From positions 496,001-560,000 of the forward strand of contig NZ_JNZZ01000002.1 in the NCBI RefSeq assembly GCF_000717645.1: DNA of 64,000 nt, read 5' to 3'. Under the pieces are notes generated by a model. That model saw nothing but the letters and a program-made list of their open reading frames with translations. It was not told the origin of the DNA and did not search any database. Source of the stretch: Streptomyces californicus. Lineage in GTDB: Bacteria; Actinomycetota; Actinomycetes; Streptomycetales; Streptomycetaceae. Of the stretch, positions 42,607 through 53,168 are shown piece by piece; the stretch's first letter is position 1; every line of letters begins with the position of its first letter. Both the position numbers and the translations under genes were made by a program.

Positions 42607-44777
42607 GCATTCCCGCCCAGGCGTCCGGAGAGCCGGACGCGGAGCCCGACGGCCCCGAGGGCCGGCTGCGCAGATTCGCCAGGATCTGGAGCCGCGCCAT
42701 CTTCCCCCTGACGGCCACCTCCCTCACCCGGCCCGAGTTCGAACAGCATCTCCTGCCCCTGGCACGCGAGCTGAACGGCATCCTGCACGCCCACCCCTTC
42801 GACGCCTCGCCCGCGCAACGCGTCGGCGCCGCCCTCGTCGAGGCGCACTGCACCGACCCGGACGCCCTCAGCTCCACGCTCGGCGTCGTCGACTCCTACC
42901 TCGTCCTGTACTGCGGCGGCAACGGCCCCGGCACGCTCTCCACCGAGGACGGCCGGGCCCGCTGCGCCCGCATCCAGCACACCCTCGCCGCCGGGTTCAC
43001 CGCGGCCCTGCGCGAACGCACCCTCACCGAGCAGGAGGCCATCGCCCGTTCCGCGCTGACCGCCCGCTCGCACGCCGAACAGGCCCTGCACGCCACCGAG
43101 GCGCGGTTCCGCGCGGTCTTCAAGGACGCGGCCATCGGCATCGGCATCGCCGACCTGGACGGCAACATCCTGGAGATCAACGACACGCTCACCCGGATGT
43201 TCGGCGGACTGGAGCACCACGTCCGCAGCCACAAGGTGAACGAGTGGGTCCACCCCGAGGACTCCCCCCAGGTGTGGCGGTACTACGACGAGCTGGTACG
43301 CGGCGAACGCGAGCACTACCGGACCGAGAAGGCGTACTACCGCAACGACGGCACCGTCCTGTGGACCAACCTCACGGTCTCGCTGCTGCGGGACTCCGAG
43401 GGCAACCCCCAGTACCAGCTCGCGCTGATCGAGGACACCACCGAACGGCGGCTGCTGAATCTGCGGCTCCGCTACGAGGCGACGCACGACGCGCTCACCG
43501 GGCTGCCCAACCGGACACTGTTCTTCGAGCGTCTGGAGAAGGCCCTCACCGCCAAGCACGGCGTCCGCTTCGGCCTCTGCTACCTGGACCTCGACGGCTT
43601 CAAGGCGATCAACGACAGCCTCGGCCACGCCGCGGGCGACCGCCTCCTGGTCGAGGTCGCCGACCGGCTCCAGAGCTGCGCCACCGCCCCCGGCGAGATG
43701 GTCGCCCGGCTCGGCGGCGACGAGTTCGTCGCCCTGACCACCGGACCGGGCACCGCGGAGGAAGTCCACGAGCTGGCGGGCCGCATCCTGAACGCCCTCG
43801 CCACCCCGATCCGCATCGACGGCCGCGAACTCACCGTCCGCGGTTCGATCGGCATCGTGGAAGGGCCTTCCGGCGAGCGCGGCGCGGCCGAGGTGCTGCG
43901 CAGCGCCGACATCACGATGTACCGGGCCAAGGCCGCGGGCGGCAACCGGTTCCAGCTCGCCGACGCCGAGGCCGACGCGCGCGCCATCACCCGGCACGGG
44001 CTGACCACCTCGCTCCCGGCCGCCCTCGACCGGGGCGAGTTCTTCATCGAGTACCAGCCGCTCGTCCACCTCGGCGACGGCACGGTGCACGGCGCCGAGG
44101 CGCTCGTACGGTGGTGCCACCCGCAGCACGGGGTACTCGGCCCGGACCGGTTCATCCCGCTCGCCGAGCACACCGGGCTCATCGTGCCGCTCGGGCGCTG
44201 GGTGCTGGAGGAGTCGGTCCGCCAGGCGAACTTCTGGCAGGAGCGGCACAGCGACGGGGGCCCGCTGCGGATCAACGTCAACCTGTCGCCGACCCAGCTC
44301 CACCACCCCCGGCTGGTCGCGGAGACGGTGGACGTGCTGGAGCGGTCCGGTCTGGAGCCGGGCGCGCTCTGCCTGGAGGTGACCGAGTCGGCCCTGATCG
44401 GCGCCGACGACGACCTCCTCAAGCCGCTGTGCCAGCTCGCCGAGATGGGCGTCGACATCGCGCTCGACGACTTCGGCACCGGGTACTCGAACCTGGCGAA
44501 CCTGCGCCGGCTGCCGGTGAGCGTGCTCAAGCTGGACCGCTCCTTCACCCGGGGCATGCAGCAGCACCCGGCGGACCCGGTCGATCTGAAGATCGTCGAG
44601 GGCATCGTCTCCCTGGCCCACAGCCTGGAGCTGGCGGTCACCGTGGAGGGCGTGGAGACCGGCGCCCAGGCCGAGCAGCTGCGCGCCCTGGGCTGCGACA
44701 CCGCCCAGGGCTGGTACTACGCCCGCCCCGGCGCCCCGGACCGCATCCACTCCCTGCTGCTGGCGGACGCGGTCTGA
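42603..44777 (+). CDS. PAS-GGDEF-EAL cyclic di-GMP enzyme
   Basis: This 724-aa soluble protein has an N-terminal helical domain (about 20-150), a PAS/PAC domain (about 160-285), a GGDEF domain (about 290-455) and an EAL domain (about 465-720). The GGDEF motif (RLGGDEFVAL) is intact, so it can be a diguanylate cyclase. The EAL part has EALVRW, NVNLSPTQL, EVTESALI and DDFGTGYSNL, so phosphodiesterase activity is likely too. Which activity dominates cannot be read from sequence. Cyclic di-GMP controls development in Streptomyces through BldD. GTG 42603 overlaps the methyltransferase stop. Confidence 0.93.
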   Translation: MSIPAQASGEPDAEPDGPEGRLRRFARIWSRAIFPLTATSLTRPEFEQHLLPLARELNGILHAHPFDASPAQRVGAALVEAHCTDPDALSSTLGVVDSYLVLYCGGNGPGTLSTEDGRARCARIQHTLAAGFTAALRERTLTEQEAIARSALTARSHAEQALHATEARFRAVFKDAAIGIGIADLDGNILEINDTLTRMFGGLEHHVRSHKVNEWVHPEDSPQVWRYYDELVRGEREHYRTEKAYYRNDGTVLWTNLTVSLLRDSEGNPQYQLALIEDTTERRLLNLRLRYEATHDALTGLPNRTLFFERLEKALTAKHGVRFGLCYLDLDGFKAINDSLGHAAGDRLLVEVADRLQSCATAPGEMVARLGGDEFVALTTGPGTAEEVHELAGRILNALATPIRIDGRELTVRGSIGIVEGPSGERGAAEVLRSADITMYRAKAAGGNRFQLADAEADARAITRHGLTTSLPAALDRGEFFIEYQPLVHLGDGTVHGAEALVRWCHPQHGVLGPDRFIPLAEHTGLIVPLGRWVLEESVRQANFWQERHSDGGPLRINVNLSPTQLHHPRLVAETVDVLERSGLEPGALCLEVTESALIGADDDLLKPLCQLAEMGVDIALDDFGTGYSNLANLRRLPVSVLKLDRSFTRGMQQHPADPVDLKIVEGIVSLAHSLELAVTVEGVETGAQAEQLRALGCDTAQGWYYARPGAPDRIHSLLLADAV

Positions 44778-44782
44778 GCCCG

Positions 44783-44890
44783 CCCACCCGGCCGTCAGCC
44801 CTGGGCCGCCGCCCACCCGGCCGTCAGCCCTGGGCCGCCGCCCACCCGGCCGTCAGCCCTGGGCCGCCGCCCACCCGGCCGTCAGCCCTG
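44783..44890 (+). repeat. 29-bp tandem repeat, about 3.7 copies
   Basis: Units start at 44783, 44812, 44841 and 44870, each beginning CCCACCCGGCCGTCAGCCCT. The first three are identical over 29 bp; the fourth breaks off after 21 bp, inside the LysR stop region. The repeat fills the gap between the GGDEF-EAL and LysR genes. It has no spacers and is not a CRISPR array. Confidence 0.95.
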
Positions 44891-45766
44891 CTCCAGCAGC
44901 ATCCGCTGGAGTTCGCGCGCGGCCCGCGGCGGGTCCACGTCGCTGCGGTGCGCCAGCGCGATCGTGCGCCGCAGCCCGTCGCCCGCCAGCCGGGTCCTGC
45001 GCAGGTCGTGACCGGCCCGGGCCGCGGCCATGCTCGGCACCACGGCGATGCCGAGCCCCGCCCGTACGAATCCGAGCACCGCGTCCATCTCGCCGCCCTC
45101 GACCGTGAACGAGGGCTCGAAGCCCTCCGCGCGGCAGGCGGCGAGCGTCAGCTCCCGCAGGTTGTAGCCGTGGCGGAACATCACCAGCGGAGCCCCCTCC
45201 AGATCCGCGACCCGGATCGAGCCGCCCCGCCCCGGCGGCGGCTCCGTCGCCGCCGACACCACCACCAGGTCCTCCCGCAGCAGCTCCACCGTGGTCAGCG
45301 CGGGGGAGGCGGCGGGCAGCGGCAGCACCACCAGGGCCAGATCGAGCGCGCCCCGCGCGAGCTGGCGCACCAGGTCGTGCGAGCCGCCCTCCTCCAGCAG
45401 CAGCCGCACCCCCGGGTGCCGGTCGTGGAAGGCGCGCAGCACATCCGGCAGCAGCCCGGTGCACAGGCTCGGTGTCGCCCCCAGCCGCACCCGGCCGCTG
45501 CGCAGCGAGACCACCTCCTGGACCTCCTGGCGTGCGGTCTCCGCGTCGGCGAGGATGCGCCGGGCCAGCGGCAGCAGCGCCTCGCCGGCGTCGGTGAGGG
45601 TGATGTTGCCCCGGGCCCGGCTGAAGAGGTCCGCGCCCAACTCCGTCTCCAGCGCCCGGATCTGTTGGGAGAGGGAGGGCTGCGACACATGCACCGCCTC
45701 GGCGGCCCGGGTGAAGTGCCGGGTCTCGGCGACGGCCACGAAATAGGTGAGCTGCTGGAAGTGCAC
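44882..45766 (-). CDS. LysR-family regulator divergent from sdhCAB
   Basis: This 294-aa LysR protein has an N-terminal winged helix (MHFQQLTYFVAVAETRHFTRAAEAVHVSQPSLSQQIRALE) and a periplasmic-binding-like effector domain (about 90-290). The GTG at 45766 is chosen because the protein then starts right at the helix-turn-helix. The gene is divergent from sdhC (97 bp apart), and a T-N11-A-like site (45789-45803) lies between, so regulation of the succinate dehydrogenase operon is likely. The effector could be a TCA-cycle acid. Its stop codon lies inside the last copy of a tandem repeat. Confidence 0.9.
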   Translation of the reverse strand: MHFQQLTYFVAVAETRHFTRAAEAVHVSQPSLSQQIRALETELGADLFSRARGNITLTDAGEALLPLARRILADAETARQEVQEVVSLRSGRVRLGATPSLCTGLLPDVLRAFHDRHPGVRLLLEEGGSHDLVRQLARGALDLALVVLPLPAASPALTTVELLREDLVVVSAATEPPPGRGGSIRVADLEGAPLVMFRHGYNLRELTLAACRAEGFEPSFTVEGGEMDAVLGFVRAGLGIAVVPSMAAARAGHDLRRTRLAGDGLRRTIALAHRSDVDPPRAARELQRMLLEQG

Positions 45767-45788
45767 ACACCGACGATAACGTGAGGTG

Positions 45789-45803
45789 ATAGCCATCGCC
45801 TAT
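45789..45803 (+). promoter_or_regulatory. LysR-type box between LysR and sdhC genes
   Basis: ATAG and CTAT arms flank 7 bp (CCATCGC), a T-N11-A motif with imperfect inner symmetry. It lies 22 bp upstream of the LysR start. Confidence 0.5.
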
Positions 45804-45824
45804 GGAGATCAGCCACTCCATGTC

Positions 45825-45855
45825 TTGGACTGATCGGGGGGCCCGCGCCTACGGT
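45825..45855 (+). promoter_or_regulatory. Promoter of sdhCAB, probably leaderless
   Basis: TTGGAC (45825-45830) and TACGGT (45850-45855) are 19 bp apart. The -10 box ends 8 nt before ATG 45863, so the transcript would start at or next to the A of the start codon. No ribosome-binding site is seen. Confidence 0.5.
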
Positions 45856-45862
45856 CGTGTGC

Positions 45863-46567
45863 ATGGCATTGGCAACGCGGACGGACCGACGGCCGTCGAT
45901 GACGCGTACGCTCTGGGACTCGACCGTCGGCAAGAAGACGATCATGGCCGTGACCGGTCTGGTCATGCTCGGATACCTCGTCGCCCACATGGTGGGCAAC
46001 CTGAAGATCTTCTTCGGACCCGGTGAGTTCGACGGGTACGCCCACTGGCTGCGCACCATGGGCGCCCCAGTCCTGCACCATGAATGGGCGCTCTGGATCG
46101 TCCGCGTGGGGCTCGTCGCCGCCGTCGTGCTCCACGGCGTCTCGGCGTACCAGCTCAGCCGCCGCGACATCAAGGCGCGCCCGGCCAAGTACGTCCACAA
46201 GAGGCCCCGCGCGAGCTACGCCACCCGCACCATGCGCTGGGGCGGCGTCATCCTCGCGCTCTTCATCGTCTGGCACATCCTCGACCTGACGACCGGCACC
46301 GTGCACACGAGCTTCGAGGCCGGACACCCGTACCAGAACGTCATCGACACCTTCTCCACCTGGTACGGCAACGTCATCTACATCGTCGCGGTGCTCGCCA
46401 TGGGCCTGCACGTCCAGCACGGCTTCTGGAGCGCCGCGCAGACCCTCGGCGTCGGCAACGCGACCCGCGACCGCATCCTGAAGACCCTCGCCAACCTCCT
46501 CGCAGCGGTGCTGACGGTGGGCTTCATCTCCGTACCCGTCGCCGTCATGACCGGAGTGGTGAGCTGA
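45863..46567 (+). CDS. sdhC: Succinate dehydrogenase / fumarate reductase cytochrome b subunit
   Basis: This 234-aa protein has five membrane segments, with histidines in [35 protein letters not shown] and [11 protein letters not shown]. They are placed to bind two b hemes, as in the diheme, single-subunit anchor of actinobacterial and B. subtilis-type enzymes (SdhC alone, no SdhD). It anchors the SdhA and SdhB subunits and passes electrons to quinone. ATG 45863 fits a leaderless start; GTG 45857 is an alternative. It is the first gene of the operon. Confidence 0.93.
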   Translation: MALATRTDRRPSMTRTLWDSTVGKKTIMAVTGLVMLGYLVAHMVGNLKIFFGPGEFDGYAHWLRTMGAPVLHHEWALWIVRVGLVAAVVLHGVSAYQLSRRDIKARPAKYVHKRPRASYATRTMRWGGVILALFIVWHILDLTTGTVHTSFEAGHPYQNVIDTFSTWYGNVIYIVAVLAMGLHVQHGFWSAAQTLGVGNATRDRILKTLANLLAAVLTVGFISVPVAVMTGVVS

Positions 46568-46568
46568 C

Positions 46569-48514
<1,946 letters not shown>

Positions 48515-48518
<4 letters not shown>

Positions 48519-49261
48519 AGCTCACCCTGCGCGTCTGGCGTCAGCGCAACGCCGAAGAGCCCGGCGCCATGGCCACCTACGAAGTCGACGGCATCTCCGC
48601 CGACATGTCGTTCCTGGAGATGCTCGACACCCTCAACGAGGAACTCACCCTCGCCGGGGAGGAACCCGTCGCCTTCGACCACGACTGCCGCGAGGGCATC
48701 TGCGGCGCGTGCAGCCTCGTCATCAACGGCGACGCCCACGGCCCGGAGCGCACCACCACGTGCCAGCTCCACATGCGGTCGTTCGCAGACGGCGACACGA
48801 TCGACATCGAGCCCTGGCGGGCCTCCGCCTTCCCGGTCATCAAGGACCTGGTCGTGGACCGCTCCTCGTTCGACCGCATCATCCAGTCCGGCGGCTACAT
48901 CTCCGCTCCCACCGGCACCGCCCCGGACGCCCACGCCACCCCGGTGCCCAAGCCGGACGCCGACTTCGCCTTCGAGCACGCCGAGTGCATCGGCTGCGGA
49001 TCCTGCGTCGCCGCCTGCCCCAACGGCTCGGCCATGCTCTTCACCTCGGCCAAGGTCAACCACCTGAACGTCCTTCCGCAGGGCGCACCCGAGCGCGAGA
49101 CCCGCGTCCTGGACATGGTGGCCCAGATGGACGAGGAGGGGTTCGGCGGCTGCACCCTGACCGGCGAGTGCGCCACGGCCTGCCCCAAGGGCATCCCGCT
49201 GCCGTCGATCGCCGCGATGAACAAGGAGTGGCTGCGGGCGACCCGCAAGGTCCGCCGCTGA
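48515..49261 (+). CDS. sdhB: Succinate dehydrogenase iron-sulfur subunit
   Basis: This 248-aa subunit has three cluster sites: a 2Fe-2S ferredoxin domain ([15 protein letters not shown] plus a Cys in TTTCQL), a first 4Fe-4S set ([12 protein letters not shown]) and a second cluster motif ([17 protein letters not shown]). It carries electrons from SdhA to the quinone site in SdhC. ATG 48515 overlaps the sdhA stop by 4 bp. Together sdhCAB code a complete complex. Confidence 0.95.
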
Positions 49262-49272
49262 GGAGGTGACCG

Positions 49273-49389
49273 ACCCGGGTGACGTCCCGGCCGCCCGCGG
49301 GCCCGGGGGCATCCCCGGTCGTCCGTCGGCGCGGGTGACGCCCCTGGCCGTCCGCCGGCACGGGGGCGTTCCCCGGCGCGGCCGGTCCC
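49273..49389 (+). repeat. Degenerate duplicated segment, about 57 bp per copy
   Basis: Two diverged copies of a GC-rich segment follow the sdhB stop. Each carries CGGGTGACG near its start and a CGGGGGC(A/G)T(C/T)CCCCGG-like block. The remainder differs by substitutions. Confidence 0.4.
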
Positions 49390-49432
49390 GGGCGGCGTCT
49401 CCCCGGCAGCTCAGGTCGGGGGGACGCCGCCC
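49390..49432 (+). terminator. Bidirectional terminator between sdhB and the UvrA-like gene
   Basis: GGGCGGCGTC (49390-49399) pairs with GACGCCGCCC (49423-49432), and the next bases (TCCCC and GGGGG) extend the stem. It lies 3 bp before the UvrA-like stop. Confidence 0.8.
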
Positions 49433-49434
49433 CG

Positions 49435-51852
49435 TCAGCGGCGCAGCGCCTTCGCGAGGTACGGCGCCGTACGGCTTCCGGCCGACTTGGCCACCTCCTC
49501 GGGCGTTCCGGCCGCGACGATCCGGCCGCCCCGGTCCCCGCCCTCCGGCCCCATGTCCACGACGTGGTCGGCGCCCGCCACCACCGCCATGTCGTGCTCC
49601 ACGACCACCACGGTGTTCCCGGCGTCGACCAGCGCGTGCAACTGCCGCATCAGCACCTCGACATCGGCCGGATGCAGCCCCGTCGTCGGCTCGTCCAGCA
49701 GATACAGCGTGTGACCGCGCCGGGTGCGCTGGAGCTCGGCCGCCAACTTGATCCGCTGCGCCTCGCCGCCCGACAGCTCCGTGGCGGGCTGTCCGAGCCG
49801 CAGATAGCCGAGCCCCACGTCCAGCAGGGTCCGCAGCGGGCGCTCGGCGGCCGGCGTGCCGGAGAAGAACTCCGCCGCCGACTCCACGGTCAGATCGAGG
49901 ACCTGGGCGATCGTCAGACCCTCCAGGGTGACCTCCAGGGTCTCCGGGTTGTAGCGCGCGCCGTGGCAGTCCGGGCACGGCGCGTACGTACTGGGCAGGA
50001 ACAGCAGCTCCACCGAGACGAACCCCTCGCCCTGGCAGGTCTCGCACCGCCCACCGCTCACGTTGAACGAGAACCGCCCCGCGCCGTACCCCCGCCCCCG
50101 GGCCTTCTCCGTCCGCGCGAACAGCTTGCGCACCGTGTCGAACAGGCCGGTGTACGTGGCCAGATTGGAGCGGGGCGTCCGCCCGATGGGCTTCTGGTCC
50201 ACCTGCACGAGCCGGTCCACCGCCTCCAGCCCGGTGGCCGTCGCGCAGTACCGGTCACCCGCCACCGGCTCCTCGCCCGCCTCCCGGTCCGCCAGCGCCC
50301 CGGCGAGCACCTGGCCCACCAGCGTGGACTTTCCCGAACCGGAGACTCCGGTCACCGCCGTGAACACCCCGAGCGGGAACGCCGCGTCGACGCCCCGCAC
50401 GTTGTGCCGCTCCACCCCGGTGAGCCGGATCCATCCGGACGGCGCCCGCTTCTCCCGTACCGGTGCGGCGCCGGGGCCGGCCTCGGGGAACAGGAAGCGG
50501 CGCGTCGCCGACTCCGGGACCTCGGCCAGCCCCTCGGGCGGCCCGCTGTGCAGCACCCGCCCGCCGTGCTCCCCGGCCAGCGGGCCCACGTCCACCAGCC
50601 AGTCCGCCCGCCGCACCACGTCCATCTGGTGCTCCACCACGAACACCGAGTTCCCCGCCTCCTTGAGCCGCCCCAGCACGCCGAGCAGCGCCTCCGTGTC
50701 CGCGGGGTGCAGCCCGGCCGACGGCTCGTCCAGGACGTAGACGACACCGAACAGGCCCGACCTCAGCTGCGTGGCCATCCGCAGCCGTTGCAGCTCGCCC
50801 GAGGAGAGCGTCGGAGCCGTGCGGTCCAGACTCAGATAGCCGAGCCCCAGCTCCGTCACCGTCCCGATCCGCGCCAGCAGATCGGCCGTCAGCACCCGGG
50901 CCGTCTCCTCGCCGTCCGCCCCCTCCAGCACCTCGGCCAGTACGGACAGCGGCAACCCGGCCAGCTCCGCGATGGTCCGCCCAGCGAACGTCACCGCCAT
51001 CGCCTCCGGCCTCAGCCGGCTGCCCCCGCAGACCGGGCACGGGGCGCTGGTGAGGAAGCGTTCCGCCTTCGCCCGCAAGGACCGGCTCTTCGTGTCGGCG
51101 AAGGTGTGCAGCACATAGTGCCGGGCGCTCATGTACGTGCCCTGGTAGGGGCGTTGGATCCGTCCCGCGTCCCGCACCGGATGCACCGTGACCACCGGCT
51201 GCTCGTCGGTGAACAGGATCCACTCCCGGTCCTTCGCGTCCAGCTCGCGCCACGGCCGGTCGACGTCGTACCCGAGCGCGTCCAGGACGTCCCGCAGGTT
51301 CTTGCCCTGCCAGGCGCCCGGCCAGGCGGCGATCGCCCCCTCCCGGATCGACAGGGAGGGGTCGGGCACCAGCAGCCCCTCGTCCGTGCGGTGGATCCGC
51401 CCCAGTCCGTGGCACTCCGGACACGCCCCGACCGCCGTGTTGGGCGAGAACGAGTCGGAATCCAGGCGCTCGGCCCCCGGCGGATAGTCGCCCGCGCGGG
51501 AGAAGAGCATCCGCAGCGAGTTGGAGAGGGTGGTCACCGTCCCCACCGACGACCGGGACCCCGGCGCCGAGCGCCGCTGCTCCAGCGAGACGGCGGGCGG
51601 CAGCCCGGTGATCTCCCCGACGGCCGGCGCGCCCACCTGGTGGATGAGCCGCCTCGCGTACGGGGCGACGGACTCGAAGTACCGCCGCTGCGCCTCCGCG
51701 TAGATGGTCCCGAAGGCCAGGGAGGACTTCCCGGACCCCGACACGCCGGTGAAGACGGTCAGCGTGTCGCGTGGGATGTCGACCCGCACGTCCTTCAGGT
51801 TGTGCTCGCGGGCGCCGCGCACCCGGACGTACGGATCGTGGGGGGAGTGCAT
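49435..51852 (-). CDS. UvrA-like ABC ATPase without UvrB-binding domain
   Basis: This 805-aa protein has two ABC halves with Walker A GVSGSGKSS (about 36) and GVSGSGKST (about 525). The signatures are LSSGELQRLR and LSGGEAQRIK, and the Walker B motifs are YVLDEPSAGLHP and YLLDEPTTGLHP. Zinc-knuckle cysteines are present (CPECHGLG, CPVCGGSRL, CETCQGEG, CPDCHGARY). It is much shorter than true UvrA (about 950-1000 aa) and lacks the UvrB-binding region between the first Walker A and signature. Such UvrA2/class II proteins act in DNA damage tolerance or resistance to DNA-binding drugs. No uvrB or uvrC is near. The single start at 51852 is well placed. Confidence 0.9.
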   Translation of the reverse strand: MHSPHDPYVRVRGAREHNLKDVRVDIPRDTLTVFTGVSGSGKSSLAFGTIYAEAQRRYFESVAPYARRLIHQVGAPAVGEITGLPPAVSLEQRRSAPGSRSSVGTVTTLSNSLRMLFSRAGDYPPGAERLDSDSFSPNTAVGACPECHGLGRIHRTDEGLLVPDPSLSIREGAIAAWPGAWQGKNLRDVLDALGYDVDRPWRELDAKDREWILFTDEQPVVTVHPVRDAGRIQRPYQGTYMSARHYVLHTFADTKSRSLRAKAERFLTSAPCPVCGGSRLRPEAMAVTFAGRTIAELAGLPLSVLAEVLEGADGEETARVLTADLLARIGTVTELGLGYLSLDRTAPTLSSGELQRLRMATQLRSGLFGVVYVLDEPSAGLHPADTEALLGVLGRLKEAGNSVFVVEHQMDVVRRADWLVDVGPLAGEHGGRVLHSGPPEGLAEVPESATRRFLFPEAGPGAAPVREKRAPSGWIRLTGVERHNVRGVDAAFPLGVFTAVTGVSGSGKSTLVGQVLAGALADREAGEEPVAGDRYCATATGLEAVDRLVQVDQKPIGRTPRSNLATYTGLFDTVRKLFARTEKARGRGYGAGRFSFNVSGGRCETCQGEGFVSVELLFLPSTYAPCPDCHGARYNPETLEVTLEGLTIAQVLDLTVESAAEFFSGTPAAERPLRTLLDVGLGYLRLGQPATELSGGEAQRIKLAAELQRTRRGHTLYLLDEPTTGLHPADVEVLMRQLHALVDAGNTVVVVEHDMAVVAGADHVVDMGPEGGDRGGRIVAAGTPEEVAKSAGSRTAPYLAKALRR

Positions 51853-51957
51853 GGGGCTCGGCTCCGTACAGGTGGGGGGATCGCGCCGGGAGGGACAAAC
51901 AGTTCGATTCTAGGCGTCGGCGCGCCACGCGGCCCTGGGGGAGCGCGGCCCGGGCCG

Positions 51958-53010
51958 CTACCGGGCGCCGCCGCTGTGGAGCGCCGCGGGGCACCCGGTA
52001 CGGTCCGGCAGGCGGGCGATCCGGGCGAGGCCGCGCAGCGAGCCCACCAGGGCCTCACGGTCGTACGTACTGGTGGTGACCAGCACCTCGTCGGCGCCGG
52101 TCTCCTCGATCGCCCGCTCCAACAGCGCGGCCACCTGCTCCTCGGTGCCGTGGATGTGCCCGTCGAGCCCCCGCTCGTACAGCGTCCGCTCCTTGGCCGT
52201 CATGGTGAGGGCCTCGACGCGGCCGGCCGACGCCAGCGGCGGGAACTCCCCGCGCGTCCGGGCGTACGCCATGGCCCACGCCTCCGGTACGAGCAGCCGG
52301 CGGGCCGCCTCCTCGGTCTCCGCGACCGCCACCGTGCCCGCGACGATCACCTCGGGCCGCTCGGCGCGGGCGGAGGGGCGGAAGTCGCGGCGGTAGACCT
52401 CGATGGCGCGCAGGACCTTCTCCCGGCCGCGCAGATCGCCGATGACCAGGGGCAGCCCGGCGGCTGCGGCGACCGACGCGCCCTCCCCGACCGCCAGGAC
52501 GTACGCGGGGATGTCCAGGCCCTCCGCCGGGCGGGCGCGCACCCCGGGGTGGGCCTTCTGGGTGCCGTCGATCCAGCCGAGGAGTTCCTCCAGGCGCCCG
52601 GGGAAGTCCTCGGCGTCCTCCTTGCCGTGGCCGAGCGCCCGGCGGACCCCGTCGGTGAACCCCACGGAGCGGCCGAGGCCCATGTCGATCCGGCCGGGGA
52701 ACAGAGAGGCGAGCACCCCGAACTGCTCGGCGACCACCAGCGGCCGGTGGTTGGGCAGCATCACCCCGCCGGTGCCGACCCGGATGGCCGAGGTCGCCGA
52801 GGCGACGGCGGCGGCCAGTACGGTCGGGGCGGATCCCGCGACCCCCGGGACCCCGTGGTGCTCGGAGACCCAGAAGCGGTGGAAGCCGAGCGCCTCCGCC
52901 TCCCGGGCCAGCTCCACGGTGGCGAGCAGCGCTTCGGAGGCGTCCTGCCCCTCACGGGTGCGCGAGCGGTCCAGGACGGAGAATCGGGTCGAGGCGATCA
53001 CAGAGCTCAC
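51958..53010 (-). CDS. LLM-class flavin-dependent oxidoreductase
   Basis: This 350-aa protein has the bacterial luciferase-like barrel: STRFSVLDRSRTREGQ, RFWVSEHHGVPGVAGS, VGTGGVMLPNHRPLVVAEQFGVLASLFPGRIDMGLGRSVGFTDGVR and a later YVLAVGEGASVA strand. It belongs to the MsnO8-like group, which uses reduced FMN. The reaction is unknown. The GTG at 53010 is chosen because it has a GAAGAGAGC site and avoids a long non-conserved extension to 53184. It is divergent from the HAD phosphatase gene. Confidence 0.88.
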   Translation of the reverse strand: MSSVIASTRFSVLDRSRTREGQDASEALLATVELAREAEALGFHRFWVSEHHGVPGVAGSAPTVLAAAVASATSAIRVGTGGVMLPNHRPLVVAEQFGVLASLFPGRIDMGLGRSVGFTDGVRRALGHGKEDAEDFPGRLEELLGWIDGTQKAHPGVRARPAEGLDIPAYVLAVGEGASVAAAAGLPLVIGDLRGREKVLRAIEVYRRDFRPSARAERPEVIVAGTVAVAETEEAARRLLVPEAWAMAYARTRGEFPPLASAGRVEALTMTAKERTLYERGLDGHIHGTEEQVAALLERAIEETGADEVLVTTSTYDREALVGSLRGLARIARLPDRTGCPAALHSGGAR

Positions 53011-53107
53011 GCTCTCTTCAACACCGCCGCCCGCCCAGGATTCCCGCACACGGCGGGGGCCCCGCGCGACGGCTCCGGCCGTCAGCCCTCCGGAGCCGGG
53101 CGGGCGT

Positions 53108-53156
53108 CTTCCACCGGCGGCCTTCCCGAGCCGGTGCCTTCCGCCGGCGGCCTTCC
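53108..53156 (+). repeat. 30-bp-period repeat in divergent promoter region
   Basis: CTTCCACCGGCGGCCTTCC (53108-53126) and CTTCCGCCGGCGGCCTTCC (53138-53156) differ at one position. They lie between the LLM and HAD genes. Confidence 0.7.
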
Positions 53157-53168
53157 TAAGCTGGGGGA

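Noticed and set aside
42483..44816. 777-codon open frame opposite the GGDEF-EAL gene
   Set aside because: Antisense to a gene with clear domains; no motif of its own.
44783..44890. CRISPR array
   Set aside because: The 29-bp units are directly adjacent with no spacers, and no cas gene is near.
44853..45821. Alternative minus-strand frame over the LysR gene
   Set aside because: The LysR frame has a clear helix-turn-helix; the other is a shadow that also runs through the tandem repeat.
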